From: Anaerolineae bacterium
Lineage (GTDB): Bacteria; Chloroflexota; Anaerolineae; JAAYZQ01
Assembly: GCA_016926595.1 (NCBI GenBank)
Contig: JAFGOG010000171.1
Location: forward strand, 1 to 24,681
Length of the DNA: 24,681 nucleotides
Direction: 5' to 3'
In this document: positions 9,214-16,395 of the stretch, in pieces
Layout: each line of letters starts with the position of its first letter
Numbering within the stretch: position 1 is the first letter of the stretch
Program-made: the position numbers and the translations under genes
Notes under the pieces: model-generated
Told to the model about the DNA's origin: nothing
Databases searched by the model: none
The model's input: the letters and a program-made list of their open reading frames with translations, nothing else

Positions 9214-9430
9214 CGCCGCCATCTCCGATGGTCGCCTCGGCCCATTCCAGGGCAGCCGCTTCCCTCTCCTCGTCTTGGGCCATCTCTTGATAGGCGGATT
9301 CCAGGTTGGGATACAAGACGAGAGGGCGCACCAGGTCTTCGATGAACCGGCTTATCTTGCCGGGGCCGATCACGCGATACAAGCCCTCGTAGGTTTTCTC
9401 ATCGATGGTGATCGTCAGCTTTTTTTGCAT
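9200..9430 (-). CDS. Antitoxin partner of MazF, ribbon-helix-helix type
   Basis: A 76-residue protein directly upstream of mazF. The N-terminal strand KKLTITIDEKTYEGL and the following GKISRFIEDLVRPLV fit a ribbon-helix-helix DNA-binding domain, and the acidic C-terminal tail (residues about 50-76) fits the toxin-wrapping segment of MazE-type antitoxins. GAGGAGG lies six bases before the ATG. It should neutralise the toxin and repress its own promoter; two palindromes overlapping the predicted transcription start are the likely binding sites. Assigned from sequence pattern and position next to mazF. Confidence 0.88.
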   Translation of the reverse strand: MQKKLTITIDEKTYEGLYRVIGPGKISRFIEDLVRPLVLYPNLESAYQEMAQDEEREAAALEWAEATIGDGGDEAG

Positions 9431-9448
9431 CGTTCGCCTCCTCGGATA

Positions 9449-9493
9449 ACACGTGTAATATACGTATTATACCACTCTCTGGAGAAAGCGCAA
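9449..9493 (-). promoter_or_regulatory. Promoter and operator of the antitoxin-mazF operon
   Basis: Reading on the minus strand: -35 TTGCGC (9493-9488), 16-bp spacer, then TATAAT (9471-9466) preceded by TGG, which makes an extended -10. Just downstream are two perfect 8-bp palindromes sharing an ACGT core, ATACGTAT (9460-9467) and ACACGTGT (9449-9456), with centres 11 bp apart, about one helical turn. That spacing suits cooperative binding of ribbon-helix-helix dimers on one face of the DNA. Bound antitoxin would cover the transcription start, so autorepression is expected. Confidence 0.7.
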
Positions 9494-9744
9494 GTTTTCA
9501 CCCGTTTTGGAGGGTTCGTCACCAGGCACCGTGCAAAACTGCTGGAACGGGCGTGGCCCAGCCTGGCCGATCGCGTCAAGGTGGAAGGAGCGCTGCTGGA
9601 TAACCACAGCCTAGGTTCGCAGCCCTGCGTTCGGATATGGCACGCGAGATGGAGCATGTTCACCGTCTTGTAATCAAAGCTGAGGAATGGGGTGAAAAAC
9701 TCGTCCCGACCACGTCCCTGTGTCCCTGCCTGGCGAGAAAATCG
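9494..9744. other. Gap without a recognisable gene
   Basis: About 250 bases between the antitoxin promoter and the end of the DUF1295 gene. A plus-strand frame stays open through here (ending at 9673) but it begins antisense to mazF and matches nothing I recognise. The last part (9540-9673) has codon-like GC content and could be an old gene fragment. No RNA gene or promoter was identified. Confidence 0.4.
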
Positions 9745-9758
9745 CTATCGTTTAGCGC
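9737..9758 (-). terminator. Weak terminator candidate after the DUF1295 gene
   Basis: On the minus strand the end of the gene can fold as CGCTA-AACGA-TAGCG (9758-9744), followed by ATTTTC. The stem is only five pairs and includes the stop codon, and the T-run is short. Listed because no better terminator is visible for this operon. Confidence 0.25.
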
Positions 9759-10623
9759 CAAGTCGTGGGATCAGCACCGGGGTGCGTTCTTTGTAGGCCT
9801 CATAGTCCGCCTGACCGCCCCATTGTTCGTCGGCTCGTTTCTCCAGCATGGGCACGCCGCTGATGCGCGTGATCAGCAGAGTGACAAATACCGGCGAGAT
9901 CAGGGCCACCCACTGCCAACCCCGCAGGATGGGCAGGGCGATGATCGCCACGCCGATCCAGAGCACGATCTCACCAAAGTAGTTGGGGTGGCGAGACCGG
10001 GCCCACAGGCCGGTGTGGATGAATGTGCCCTTGTTCTGCGGATCCGCCCGGAAGCGGCTTTTCTGGCTGTCGGCCACAACCTCGATGGCGAACCCGAACG
10101 CCCAAACCAGGAAGCCGATCAGGGCAAAAACGCCCAATGCCTTGCGGGTCGTCGTGGTGATGGCGACCAGCGCGGCAGACAGGGTAAAGGTCACCCACAG
10201 CCCCTGCAGGGTCCAGACGTTGAGAAAACGGAAAAAGGAAGGTTTGAGCTCATCAAAGCGGGCGTCCTTACCGGCCTTGCGGACGCGGCGAAACAAGAAG
10301 GTGCCCAGGCGAGCCGCCCAGGTCCCGACCAGGGCCAGCAGTAGGATCGACCGGCCGTCGACCTCAGGGCTGAGCAGCACCGCCACGACGGTCACCGAGA
10401 TATAGGTGAGGCTGCCGGTGAGGTCAAAGAATCGCTCGCTCTGCAGCAGATAGGCGGGGACAAAGGCCACCAGCTGGATCAGGAAGGCCAGCCCAACAGA
10501 GAGGGCAAAGATCGGGATCCCAAAGGCGGAGGCCCCACCCTGGCTGCCGGCCCAAGCGACCCCCAGGCCGATCAGGATGGTGATGAGGATAGCGACAAGC
10601 GCATTCCAATCTGGTTTTTGCAT
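9745..10623 (-). CDS. DUF1295 / steroid 5-alpha-reductase-like membrane protein
   Basis: A 292-residue polytopic membrane protein with about seven or eight hydrophobic helices. The C-terminal signature of the DUF1295/steroid 5-alpha-reductase-like superfamily is clear at residues 191-218: FRADPQNKG, then GLWARSRHPNYFGE. In related enzymes this region binds a cofactor (NADPH for reductases, S-adenosylmethionine for isoprenylcysteine methyltransferases), so a lipid or isoprenoid substrate in the membrane is likely, but the reaction cannot be told from sequence. AAAGGAC lies upstream of the ATG. It is the last gene of a three-gene operon, 68 bases after the DUF3159 gene. Confidence 0.9.
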   Translation of the reverse strand: MQKPDWNALVAILITILIGLGVAWAGSQGGASAFGIPIFALSVGLAFLIQLVAFVPAYLLQSERFFDLTGSLTYISVTVVAVLLSPEVDGRSILLLALVGTWAARLGTFLFRRVRKAGKDARFDELKPSFFRFLNVWTLQGLWVTFTLSAALVAITTTTRKALGVFALIGFLVWAFGFAIEVVADSQKSRFRADPQNKGTFIHTGLWARSRHPNYFGEIVLWIGVAIIALPILRGWQWVALISPVFVTLLITRISGVPMLEKRADEQWGGQADYEAYKERTPVLIPRLGAKR

Positions 10624-10691
10624 TGTGTTTTGTCCTTTCTGCGCGCCGGATCGGCAGGATAGGCTTTTCGAGCGCGCCCAAACGTCGAGGC

Positions 10692-11369
10692 TCAGAACCC
10701 CCGCCGCTGTCCGGTCCAGGGCGGCCCGGCGCCGGCCTCAAACTCGGCCACGCTGGGGCCCCGCAAACGCCCCAGTCGCGCAAGCCCGTACAGGTAGCTC
10801 AGCGCCAACAGCACGACCGTCGCGGGCCAACCCATGATCAGGTTGACGACTGCCAAAGCGCCGGCTTTCGCCTCCTGCAAGAAGAGGAGCTGAACCGCGA
10901 CCTTGAGTGCAAAAAAGATCGCCCAGGCGATGGTCACCTCGTTATAAGCAGGACGCACCTTGGGGTGCCAGTACCACCCCAGCGGCCAGCCGCGGGCAAA
11001 GTGGCTGGTCCAGGCGACAAGCGGGCGACCCGCGATGACACTGGCCGCGCAGATGAGGGCGGTCAGAGTCCCGGTGATGACGCCGGGCAGGAAATACGCT
11101 TCTGCTCTGTCCAAGACCCTGGCAGCGAGAATGGCAAGGATCACGCCCCCGAGGCCACCCAGCGCATACTTGAGAGGCTGTCTTTTGACCAGGCGAAAGA
11201 GGCACAGCAGCAGGGAGATCAGCAGGGAGCCCCATACAGCATAGTCCAGGCCCAACAGGGCGTTGGCTATCAGGAAGACAATGGGCGGGATCAGCGAATC
11301 AGCCAGGCTGCTGCGCCCGGTGAAAACGGTACGAAACTCTTCCGCCAATTCGCGCAACCTGGCTGTCAC
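10692..11369 (-). CDS. DUF3159 family membrane protein
   Basis: A 225-residue membrane protein of the DUF3159 type, with about six hydrophobic segments. Recognisable stretches include LADSLIPPIVFLIAN near the N-terminus, GRPLVAW and FARGWPLGWYWHPKVRPAY in the middle, and a conserved NLIMGWPATV near the end. The GTG at 11369 is preferred: it overlaps the stop of the DUF1475 gene by four bases (GTGA), and the longer frame upstream is only antiparallel shadow of that gene. The function of this family is unknown. It is placed between DUF1475 and DUF1295 genes in one transcription unit. Confidence 0.85.
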   Translation of the reverse strand: MTARLRELAEEFRTVFTGRSSLADSLIPPIVFLIANALLGLDYAVWGSLLISLLLCLFRLVKRQPLKYALGGLGGVILAILAARVLDRAEAYFLPGVITGTLTALICAASVIAGRPLVAWTSHFARGWPLGWYWHPKVRPAYNEVTIAWAIFFALKVAVQLLFLQEAKAGALAVVNLIMGWPATVVLLALSYLYGLARLGRLRGPSVAEFEAGAGPPWTGQRRGF

Positions 11370-11731
11370 GCCTGCTCGTCCCTGTCGTTCAACCGGTTGC
11401 CCAGCCAGAAGCGCTTCCAGTCCCCACGACTGGCTAGCAGCGCGATCAGGACGTAAAGGCTGGCCGTAAAATTGCCCAGGACCATCATGAGTATGACCCA
11501 CACGATCGATCGAACAAGGGATCTTTCACGATAGACGATCCAGCCAGAGAAGAGGATAAAGCCAACGTACAAATCGACCAGAGACACGATGCCCCACGGC
11601 ATCGACAAGAGAACCTGGCCCTCTCCGCCCAAGTCCCCTACGGTGAAGGCGTATACGAGAACGGATGTCATAGCCAGCACACCCAGCACGGCCACGGCTA
11701 CAGCCACAGCATAGCCCTTGACAGAACGCAT
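11366..11731 (-). CDS. DUF1475-like small membrane protein
   Basis: A 121-residue protein with four likely membrane helices (about 7-29, 41-65, 72-85, 87-101). The block MPWGIVSLVDLYVGFILFSGWIVYRE (about 44-69) is what I recognise as DUF1475-like; the family has no known function. GGGGAGG lies a few bases before the ATG and a strong promoter lies upstream, so this is the first gene of the operon with DUF3159 and DUF1295. The stop overlaps the next start, suggesting the two are made together. Confidence 0.8.
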   Translation of the reverse strand: MRSVKGYAVAVAVAVLGVLAMTSVLVYAFTVGDLGGEGQVLLSMPWGIVSLVDLYVGFILFSGWIVYRERSLVRSIVWVILMMVLGNFTASLYVLIALLASRGDWKRFWLGNRLNDRDEQA

Positions 11732-11792
11732 TTGTCCTCCCCTTTCATCGTCATTTCACTTGATTCACCGCGGTAAGAGCCAATCGCCATTC

Positions 11793-11821
11793 ATTATACT
11801 AGAGAGCATAGAAACTGGCAA
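11793..11821 (-). promoter_or_regulatory. Promoter of the DUF1475-DUF3159-DUF1295 operon
   Basis: On the minus strand: TTGCCA (11821-11816), 17-bp spacer, TATAAT (11798-11793). This is close to the sigma-70 consensus with ideal spacing, about 60 bases upstream of the DUF1475 start codon. No operator-like repeat was noticed around it. Confidence 0.75.
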
Positions 11822-11957
11822 GGGGAGGTGGCCCAATGGCAGGGCCTATGCCGGTGAGGTGACAGATAGACGGCTGTGTCATCGCTAGTCGACATCGGAC
11901 GGCCGGAAAAGCTGTGAAGCAGACACCCTACGGCACAGCTACCTTGGCCCCAGGTGA

Positions 11958-14834
11958 CTATGGAGTCCGCGCGACCTTGCCGGACTCGTTCGGAGTGGGC
12001 CGATCTTGCCAGGTTTGCCGGGTCACATCCTCGGCCAACTGCGCTGCAACCTGCCACATATCCTGCATCTGGCCTCTCTCCTCCGCTGCCGATCGCTGTT
12101 CTGCGCTCAATGCCGCCGCGGCCGCAGCGATGCCGGGCGTGATGATCTCGGAGAACCAATGCGCATGGGCCGTGTAGGGATGCTGCAGCAGCAGCGCGTG
12201 CAGTGCCACGGCCTGCTCTGTCTTTCCATCATCGGCCAGCAGCAGCGCGAGGCCGGCCAGGGCCATGAGCAGCGCCAAATAGCAGCGCGCCCCCAGCGAT
12301 CTGTCGAGCTGAAGCCATGCGTGCTGCCAGGCCTGATCGGACTTACCCAGCGCCCGCAGGACCAAACTGGACCATGTCAGGCGTCCCGTATGGACCAAGA
12401 CCGTTCCCGCTGCGGGCTGTAGGGCCATGCTCTTGCGGAGATAGTCGAGGGCGGCATGGGGGTCGCCTTCCAGACACGCGATGCTGCCCAATACGGCCAA
12501 AGCGCTCCCCTCCCACAGTTCGTACCCATTGTCCTGCGATTGCAGCAACGCCTCCGCAGCCAGCTGTCTGGCCTTCTCGTATGAGCCGGCGTCACGGCAA
12601 ATCATAGCGCCGTGCACGGCTGCGCGCGCTACAAATATCGGCATCCCCTGCTTACGGCGCCAACTCAGGCACCTGGCCATCGTCAGCGCGGCCTTGTGCA
12701 ACTTTCCGCCCTCATGATAGGTGCGCGCGAGCCAAAAGAGCGCCGTGGCTTCGGCGTCATGGTCATCGGGTGCTGCCATAGATAGGCTCTCGGTGAGCAG
12801 ACGTTCGGCCTCGTCAAACCGCGCATCCAGATAAGCTAGCGTGCCCAGCGCGCCCAAGGCATCACTGTACCCCGATTGGCTGCCCGCACTTTCGAGCAAC
12901 TGAATGGTACGCCGGAACGCTGCCTCCGCTTCAGCAAAGCGCTTGAGGGTGCGCAAGAAGCGGCCGAAAGAAAGAGAGGCCAAGGCCATGCCAATCTGGT
13001 CATCGAGCTGTTCGAACAAGCCGAGGCTGCGACAAAAGTGCGTTTCCGCCTCAACTGCGTTGGCCGTGTAGACCCAGGTGGCGGAGCCAAGACCCAAATA
13101 GACCCTGGCCTGCAGGTCACGCGTGTCGCGTCCTGCCAGCGAGGGCGAGCGGAGCAGCGCCAGCGCCTGATCGGCCAAAAGGGTTGTGTTGTGGTCGTCC
13201 AACATGCTGCTGAAATAACAACGCCAGGTCAGGATCCGCGCCAGAGCGTAAAGAGCGTTTGTATCGGTGACGCCGGTGAGGTCGCGGGCCAACTGATCCA
13301 GCAGGCGATCGCCCGCCAGGTAGCTGGTCTCCCGGCGATAGTACAGGCCTAGGCTTTCGATAGCGCGATCGAGCTCGGCAAAATGCCCATACTCGGCTGC
13401 CCAAAGACAGGCGGCATGGACGTTTTCCGCATCGGCGCTGATGGCCTTCATCCTGGCGACGTGGCCGAGCCCAAGCAGATCCGCCTTGCCCTCGGCCAAC
13501 CATCGGCAAAAGTACAGGCTATGCCGGGTGCGCACGGTTTGCTGCAGCGCCGTGTCCTGGGCCAGCCTGCCGACGGCATATTGCTGCAGCAGGGCGTGCA
13601 TACGATAGCGCCCCGCGGCGTCGCGCTGCAACCAACTCTTGCGCACCAGCCCCAGCAGCACCTGGAGGGAAACTCCTGTCACGGCGCGAGCAGCGTCACA
13701 CGTGAACCCACCCCGGAAGACCGACAGCCCGCGTATGGCCTCGCGCTCAGCTCGATCGAGCAGCTGCCAGGATGTGTCAAAAACGGCTGGCAGACTGCGA
13801 TGGCGGGCAGGGACATTGGCGGCGTCGGAGGCCAGGAAATCCAGGCCGTTGCGGATCTCGGCCAGGATATCCGCCGGCGCCAGGGCAGCGGTCCAGGCCG
13901 CGGCCAGCTCGATGGCCAGCGGCATGCCCTCCACCAGGCAGCACATGGAAATCACAGGCGCAAGCATGGCCGTGTTCAGGGTAAAAGCAGGGTCTGCACG
14001 GCGGGCAGCATCGGCAAAGAGCTTGATGCTGTCTGAATGGCCATCCATGGGCTCTCCATTTGGGATCGTCAGGCCAAGATCCAGGCCGTACAAGGGAAAG
14101 CCCTGTTCGCCCTGCAGGTTCAGGCGCACGCGTGAGGTCACCAGCATCTTGATGCCGGGGGCGGCAGCCAGCACATCGCTCACGAAACGCAGCGATGCCC
14201 CGCCAAGTAGATGTTCAAAGTTATCCAATACCAGCAGCAGCCTCTTGCGTCGCAAGTAGTTTGCCAGCTGCATGGCCGGTGCTTTGCTGGACGAAAGGAA
14301 ATGCAAACCGACCGCGTGGGCGATGGCCGTCGCGATATGGTCTGGGGCGTCCAGATCGGCCAGTGCCACCAGGAAAACGCCGTCCGCAAAGGGGGCATCG
14401 GTATCTTGCACGAATTGATCTGCCGCGGCCAGGGCCAGCCGGGTCTTACCCATGCCACCGGGACCGGTGATGGTCAGCAAACGGCAGCCGGGATCGCGCA
14501 ACATCTGGCGTATGGCGGCCATTTCGGCCTGCCGGCCGATGAATGGGGTGAGATGCACCGGCAGGTTGTGGGGCACAGCACTGCCGGTGGGTTCCGATCC
14601 CTCCAACAAGCCCAACTGCCCCGCGCGCACAACCGCTTCCCGCCGGTTGGCCACACCTAGTTTGCCATAGATCTGGCGCGCGTACCATTTGACGGTGTTC
14701 AGGCTGAGGAATAGTGTGTCGGCGATTTCCTGATTGCCGCGGTGTTCGGCGAACAGCGCCAGGATTTGTCTCTCATGCTCGTTCAGTGACTCGAGCAATG
14801 CGAGATCGGCGCACGAACTGGCAGAGTCATCCAT
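11958..14834 (-). CDS. LuxR-HTH / STAND ATPase / TPR regulator
   Basis: A 958-residue transcription regulator. An N-terminal LuxR-type helix-turn-helix (about residues 14-78, including NQEIADTLFLSLNTVKWY) is followed by an NB-ARC/STAND ATPase: Walker A GPGGMGKT (124-131), Walker B LLLVLDNFEH (199-208), LVTSR (231-235) and a GMPLAIEL motif further on. The remaining ~500 residues are helical TPR-like repeats, the expected sensor and oligomerisation part. In classical MalT/LAL regulators the HTH is C-terminal; here it is at the N-terminus. The ATG at 14834 is chosen over 14855 because GAGGGAA precedes it and because 14855 lies inside the -10 hexamer. The ligand is unknown; the divergent SnoaL-like gene is a plausible target. 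Confidence 0.9.
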   Translation of the reverse strand: MDDSASSCADLALLESLNEHERQILALFAEHRGNQEIADTLFLSLNTVKWYARQIYGKLGVANRREAVVRAGQLGLLEGSEPTGSAVPHNLPVHLTPFIGRQAEMAAIRQMLRDPGCRLLTITGPGGMGKTRLALAAADQFVQDTDAPFADGVFLVALADLDAPDHIATAIAHAVGLHFLSSSKAPAMQLANYLRRKRLLLVLDNFEHLLGGASLRFVSDVLAAAPGIKMLVTSRVRLNLQGEQGFPLYGLDLGLTIPNGEPMDGHSDSIKLFADAARRADPAFTLNTAMLAPVISMCCLVEGMPLAIELAAAWTAALAPADILAEIRNGLDFLASDAANVPARHRSLPAVFDTSWQLLDRAEREAIRGLSVFRGGFTCDAARAVTGVSLQVLLGLVRKSWLQRDAAGRYRMHALLQQYAVGRLAQDTALQQTVRTRHSLYFCRWLAEGKADLLGLGHVARMKAISADAENVHAACLWAAEYGHFAELDRAIESLGLYYRRETSYLAGDRLLDQLARDLTGVTDTNALYALARILTWRCYFSSMLDDHNTTLLADQALALLRSPSLAGRDTRDLQARVYLGLGSATWVYTANAVEAETHFCRSLGLFEQLDDQIGMALASLSFGRFLRTLKRFAEAEAAFRRTIQLLESAGSQSGYSDALGALGTLAYLDARFDEAERLLTESLSMAAPDDHDAEATALFWLARTYHEGGKLHKAALTMARCLSWRRKQGMPIFVARAAVHGAMICRDAGSYEKARQLAAEALLQSQDNGYELWEGSALAVLGSIACLEGDPHAALDYLRKSMALQPAAGTVLVHTGRLTWSSLVLRALGKSDQAWQHAWLQLDRSLGARCYLALLMALAGLALLLADDGKTEQAVALHALLLQHPYTAHAHWFSEIITPGIAAAAAALSAEQRSAAEERGQMQDMWQVAAQLAEDVTRQTWQDRPTPNESGKVARTP

Positions 14835-14853
14835 TTTACTTCCCTCATCATCC

Positions 14854-14881
14854 ATTATAGCAGATTCTACGCCAGCGGCAA
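14854..14881 (-). promoter_or_regulatory. Promoter of the LuxR/STAND regulator
   Basis: On the minus strand: TTGCCG (14881-14876), 16-bp spacer, TATAAT (14859-14854). Transcription would begin near 14847, leaving a leader of about 13 bases that carries the GAGGGAA ribosome binding site of the ATG at 14834. The ATG at 14855 overlaps the -10, which rules it out if this promoter is used. Confidence 0.65.
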
Positions 14882-14927
14882 GCGTTCCCCGGCGCCGTTT
14901 CCATCCTTTTTCTATCCCTCGCGAAGG

Positions 14928-14991
14928 GTCACACAGCGACCAGAAAGAGGTATGCTATGAGTGTCAGGATCCATCCACTCACGTTAGGAGG
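14928..14991 (+). promoter_or_regulatory. Possible promoter and strong RBS of the SnoaL-like gene
   Basis: GTCACA (14928-14933), 17-bp spacer and TATGCT (14951-14956) form a moderate sigma-70 match, each hexamer 4/6. AGGAGG (14986-14991) lies six bases before the ATG at 14998 and fixes that start. The intergenic region is shared with the divergent LuxR/STAND gene, so it is where that regulator could act. Confidence 0.45.
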
Positions 14992-14997
14992 TTTGAT

Positions 14998-15456
14998 ATG
15001 GAAAAACGAGCGACGCTTCAAGCCCAGTCCGACCAGGTCGCGGCGAACAAGGCGGTCATGGGCAAATTCCTGGAATTGTTCGGCACAGGCGCGTGGGATG
15101 ACTTTGACCAGGTGATTGCGGCCGACTGTGTTCTTCACTATCCGGGCGGGGTCGACGTCGTCGGCCTGGACGCCATGGTCGTGGGCTGGCAGGCATTCTT
15201 CCCCAAGCTCAAAGACTTGAGGTTTACGCCCCACGGCGAGGTCAGCGAGGGCGACCTGGTTATGGAGTTCCTCACCTTTGAGGCCACCTACGAGGGCGAG
15301 TACATGGGCCGGCAGTTCTCGGGCGTGCCAGTGAGGTATAACCAGGTGGAAATGCAGCGCATCGCTGACGGCAAGATCGTCGAGTGGTGGGTCGAGAACG
15401 ACCGGCTGTGGATGGCGCAACAGCTTGGTTTCGAGCTGGTTCCAGCTGTCGGGTAG
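14998..15456 (+). CDS. SnoaL-like (NTF2-fold) ester cyclase-type protein
   Basis: A 152-residue single-domain protein of the SnoaL/NTF2-like superfamily. Typical features are NKAVMGKFLELFGTGAWDDFDQVIAADCVLHYPGG near the N-terminus, a central block with GVPVRYNQVEMQRIADGKIVEWW and a C-terminal WMAQQLGFE. Members are small cone-shaped dimers that either catalyse reactions on polyketide-like or small organic substrates or only bind them; the substrate here is unknown. The length fits the family. It is transcribed away from the LuxR/STAND regulator and appears to be a single-gene unit. Confidence 0.85.
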   Translation: MEKRATLQAQSDQVAANKAVMGKFLELFGTGAWDDFDQVIAADCVLHYPGGVDVVGLDAMVVGWQAFFPKLKDLRFTPHGEVSEGDLVMEFLTFEATYEGEYMGRQFSGVPVRYNQVEMQRIADGKIVEWWVENDRLWMAQQLGFELVPAVG

Positions 15457-15523
15457 GTTCTTCCGACAGATACGCTGCCCAATCCTAGTCCATTATCCGT
15501 TGTCGGAGGTTCGCACGCCCGAT

Positions 15524-15536
15524 GGGCTTGCAGCCC
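15524..15536. repeat. Small palindrome with GCTTGCAGC core
   Basis: GGGCT and AGCCC flank a TGC loop between the SnoaL-like gene and the LamG gene. The core is identical to that of the hairpin at 8793-8807. It could be part of a weak terminator for the SnoaL-like gene, but there is no T-run. Confidence 0.35.
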
Positions 15537-15564
15537 CCGGCTTATCAGAAAGGCAGGTCACACT

Positions 15565-16377
15565 ATGAAAGTCAAGTTAGTTTCATTCACCCTATTCGTC
15601 GCGATCGCGCTATCGTTGACCCTTGCACAATCCGATACAACAGCAGCTGCTGCGCCGGCCGCCAGGTCGTGCTTCCCGCCCCCCAAGGGTTTGACCAACT
15701 GGTGGCCTGGGGATGGCAACACGGATGATATCATCGGCTGGCAAAGTGCGGAACTGGTCAACGAGGCGGGATATGGGGCCGGCATAGTCGATCTGGCATT
15801 CATGCTCAAGGAAGATGGCGGCATGGCCACCCTGTCGCAAAACTTTGTCAACGTGCCCCACGATCCCGCGCTCAACTTTGGCACCGGCGATTTCACCATC
15901 GATCTCTGGGTTTACTTTAACGACACCGAGGGCGAACAGGTTCTGGTCGAAAAGTGGATCCAAGGTATGGAGATCAACCCTTCATACGGGTGGACGCTGA
16001 CCAAGCTCGACAACAATGCTCTCCGGCTGGCCATGGCCGCGGGTGGAGAGGAAATCGATATCGACTCGGGCGTTTTGGACATCCCCACGCACACCTGGAT
16101 CCACCTGGCCGCCAGGCGCAAGAACGGGGCCATCATCCTCTATGCAAATGGATCGCCGGTGGCGACGGGCACGGCGCCGCTGAACCTGGATTCAGGGTCA
16201 TCGCTCAAATTCGGCCACCGGGGAAACAAGGTGGACACCCCAGGCTCCGAGGACGACCGAGGCTTTTACTTGAATGGCCGCATCGATGAAGTGCAGCTGT
16301 TCGTGGGCCGGGCCCTGCCTCGCGGGCTGATCCGTGCTATCTTTGAAGCCGGGAATGCTGGACAGTGTAAAGATTAG
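15565..16377 (+). CDS. Secreted LamG / concanavalin-like domain protein
   Basis: A 270-residue exported protein. Residues 1-22 form a signal peptide (MKVKL, then a hydrophobic core ending near ALA-Q), followed by an Ala-rich stretch. From about 60 to 260 the sequence reads as a LamG/concanavalin-type jelly roll: FTIDLWVYF, TWIHLAARRKNGAIILYANGSPV and LNGRIDEVQLF are its usual strand motifs. Such domains bind carbohydrates or proteins outside the cell. An AAAGG-type ribosome binding site precedes the ATG. The gene ends 18 bases before the next start, so it is probably co-expressed with the beta-helix/glycosidase-like protein and may help it bind its substrate. There is no catalytic signature. 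Confidence 0.85.
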   Translation: MKVKLVSFTLFVAIALSLTLAQSDTTAAAAPAARSCFPPPKGLTNWWPGDGNTDDIIGWQSAELVNEAGYGAGIVDLAFMLKEDGGMATLSQNFVNVPHDPALNFGTGDFTIDLWVYFNDTEGEQVLVEKWIQGMEINPSYGWTLTKLDNNALRLAMAAGGEEIDIDSGVLDIPTHTWIHLAARRKNGAIILYANGSPVATGTAPLNLDSGSSLKFGHRGNKVDTPGSEDDRGFYLNGRIDEVQLFVGRALPRGLIRAIFEAGNAGQCKD

Positions 16378-16395
16378 GTCCCCAGAGAGGTCACT

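Noticed and set aside
9035..9673. 212-codon plus-strand frame
   Set aside because: Most of it is antisense to the antitoxin and toxin genes, and its last 60 codons match nothing I know.
11370..11501. N-terminal extension of the DUF3159 protein up to 11501
   Set aside because: It overlaps the DUF1475 gene completely and reads as a shadow; GTG at 11369 with GTGA overlap is a better start.
11822..11957. tRNA or small RNA in the gap between the DUF1475 operon and the LuxR gene
   Set aside because: A small GGCCC/GGGCC stem is present, but no cloverleaf or anticodon arm could be drawn.
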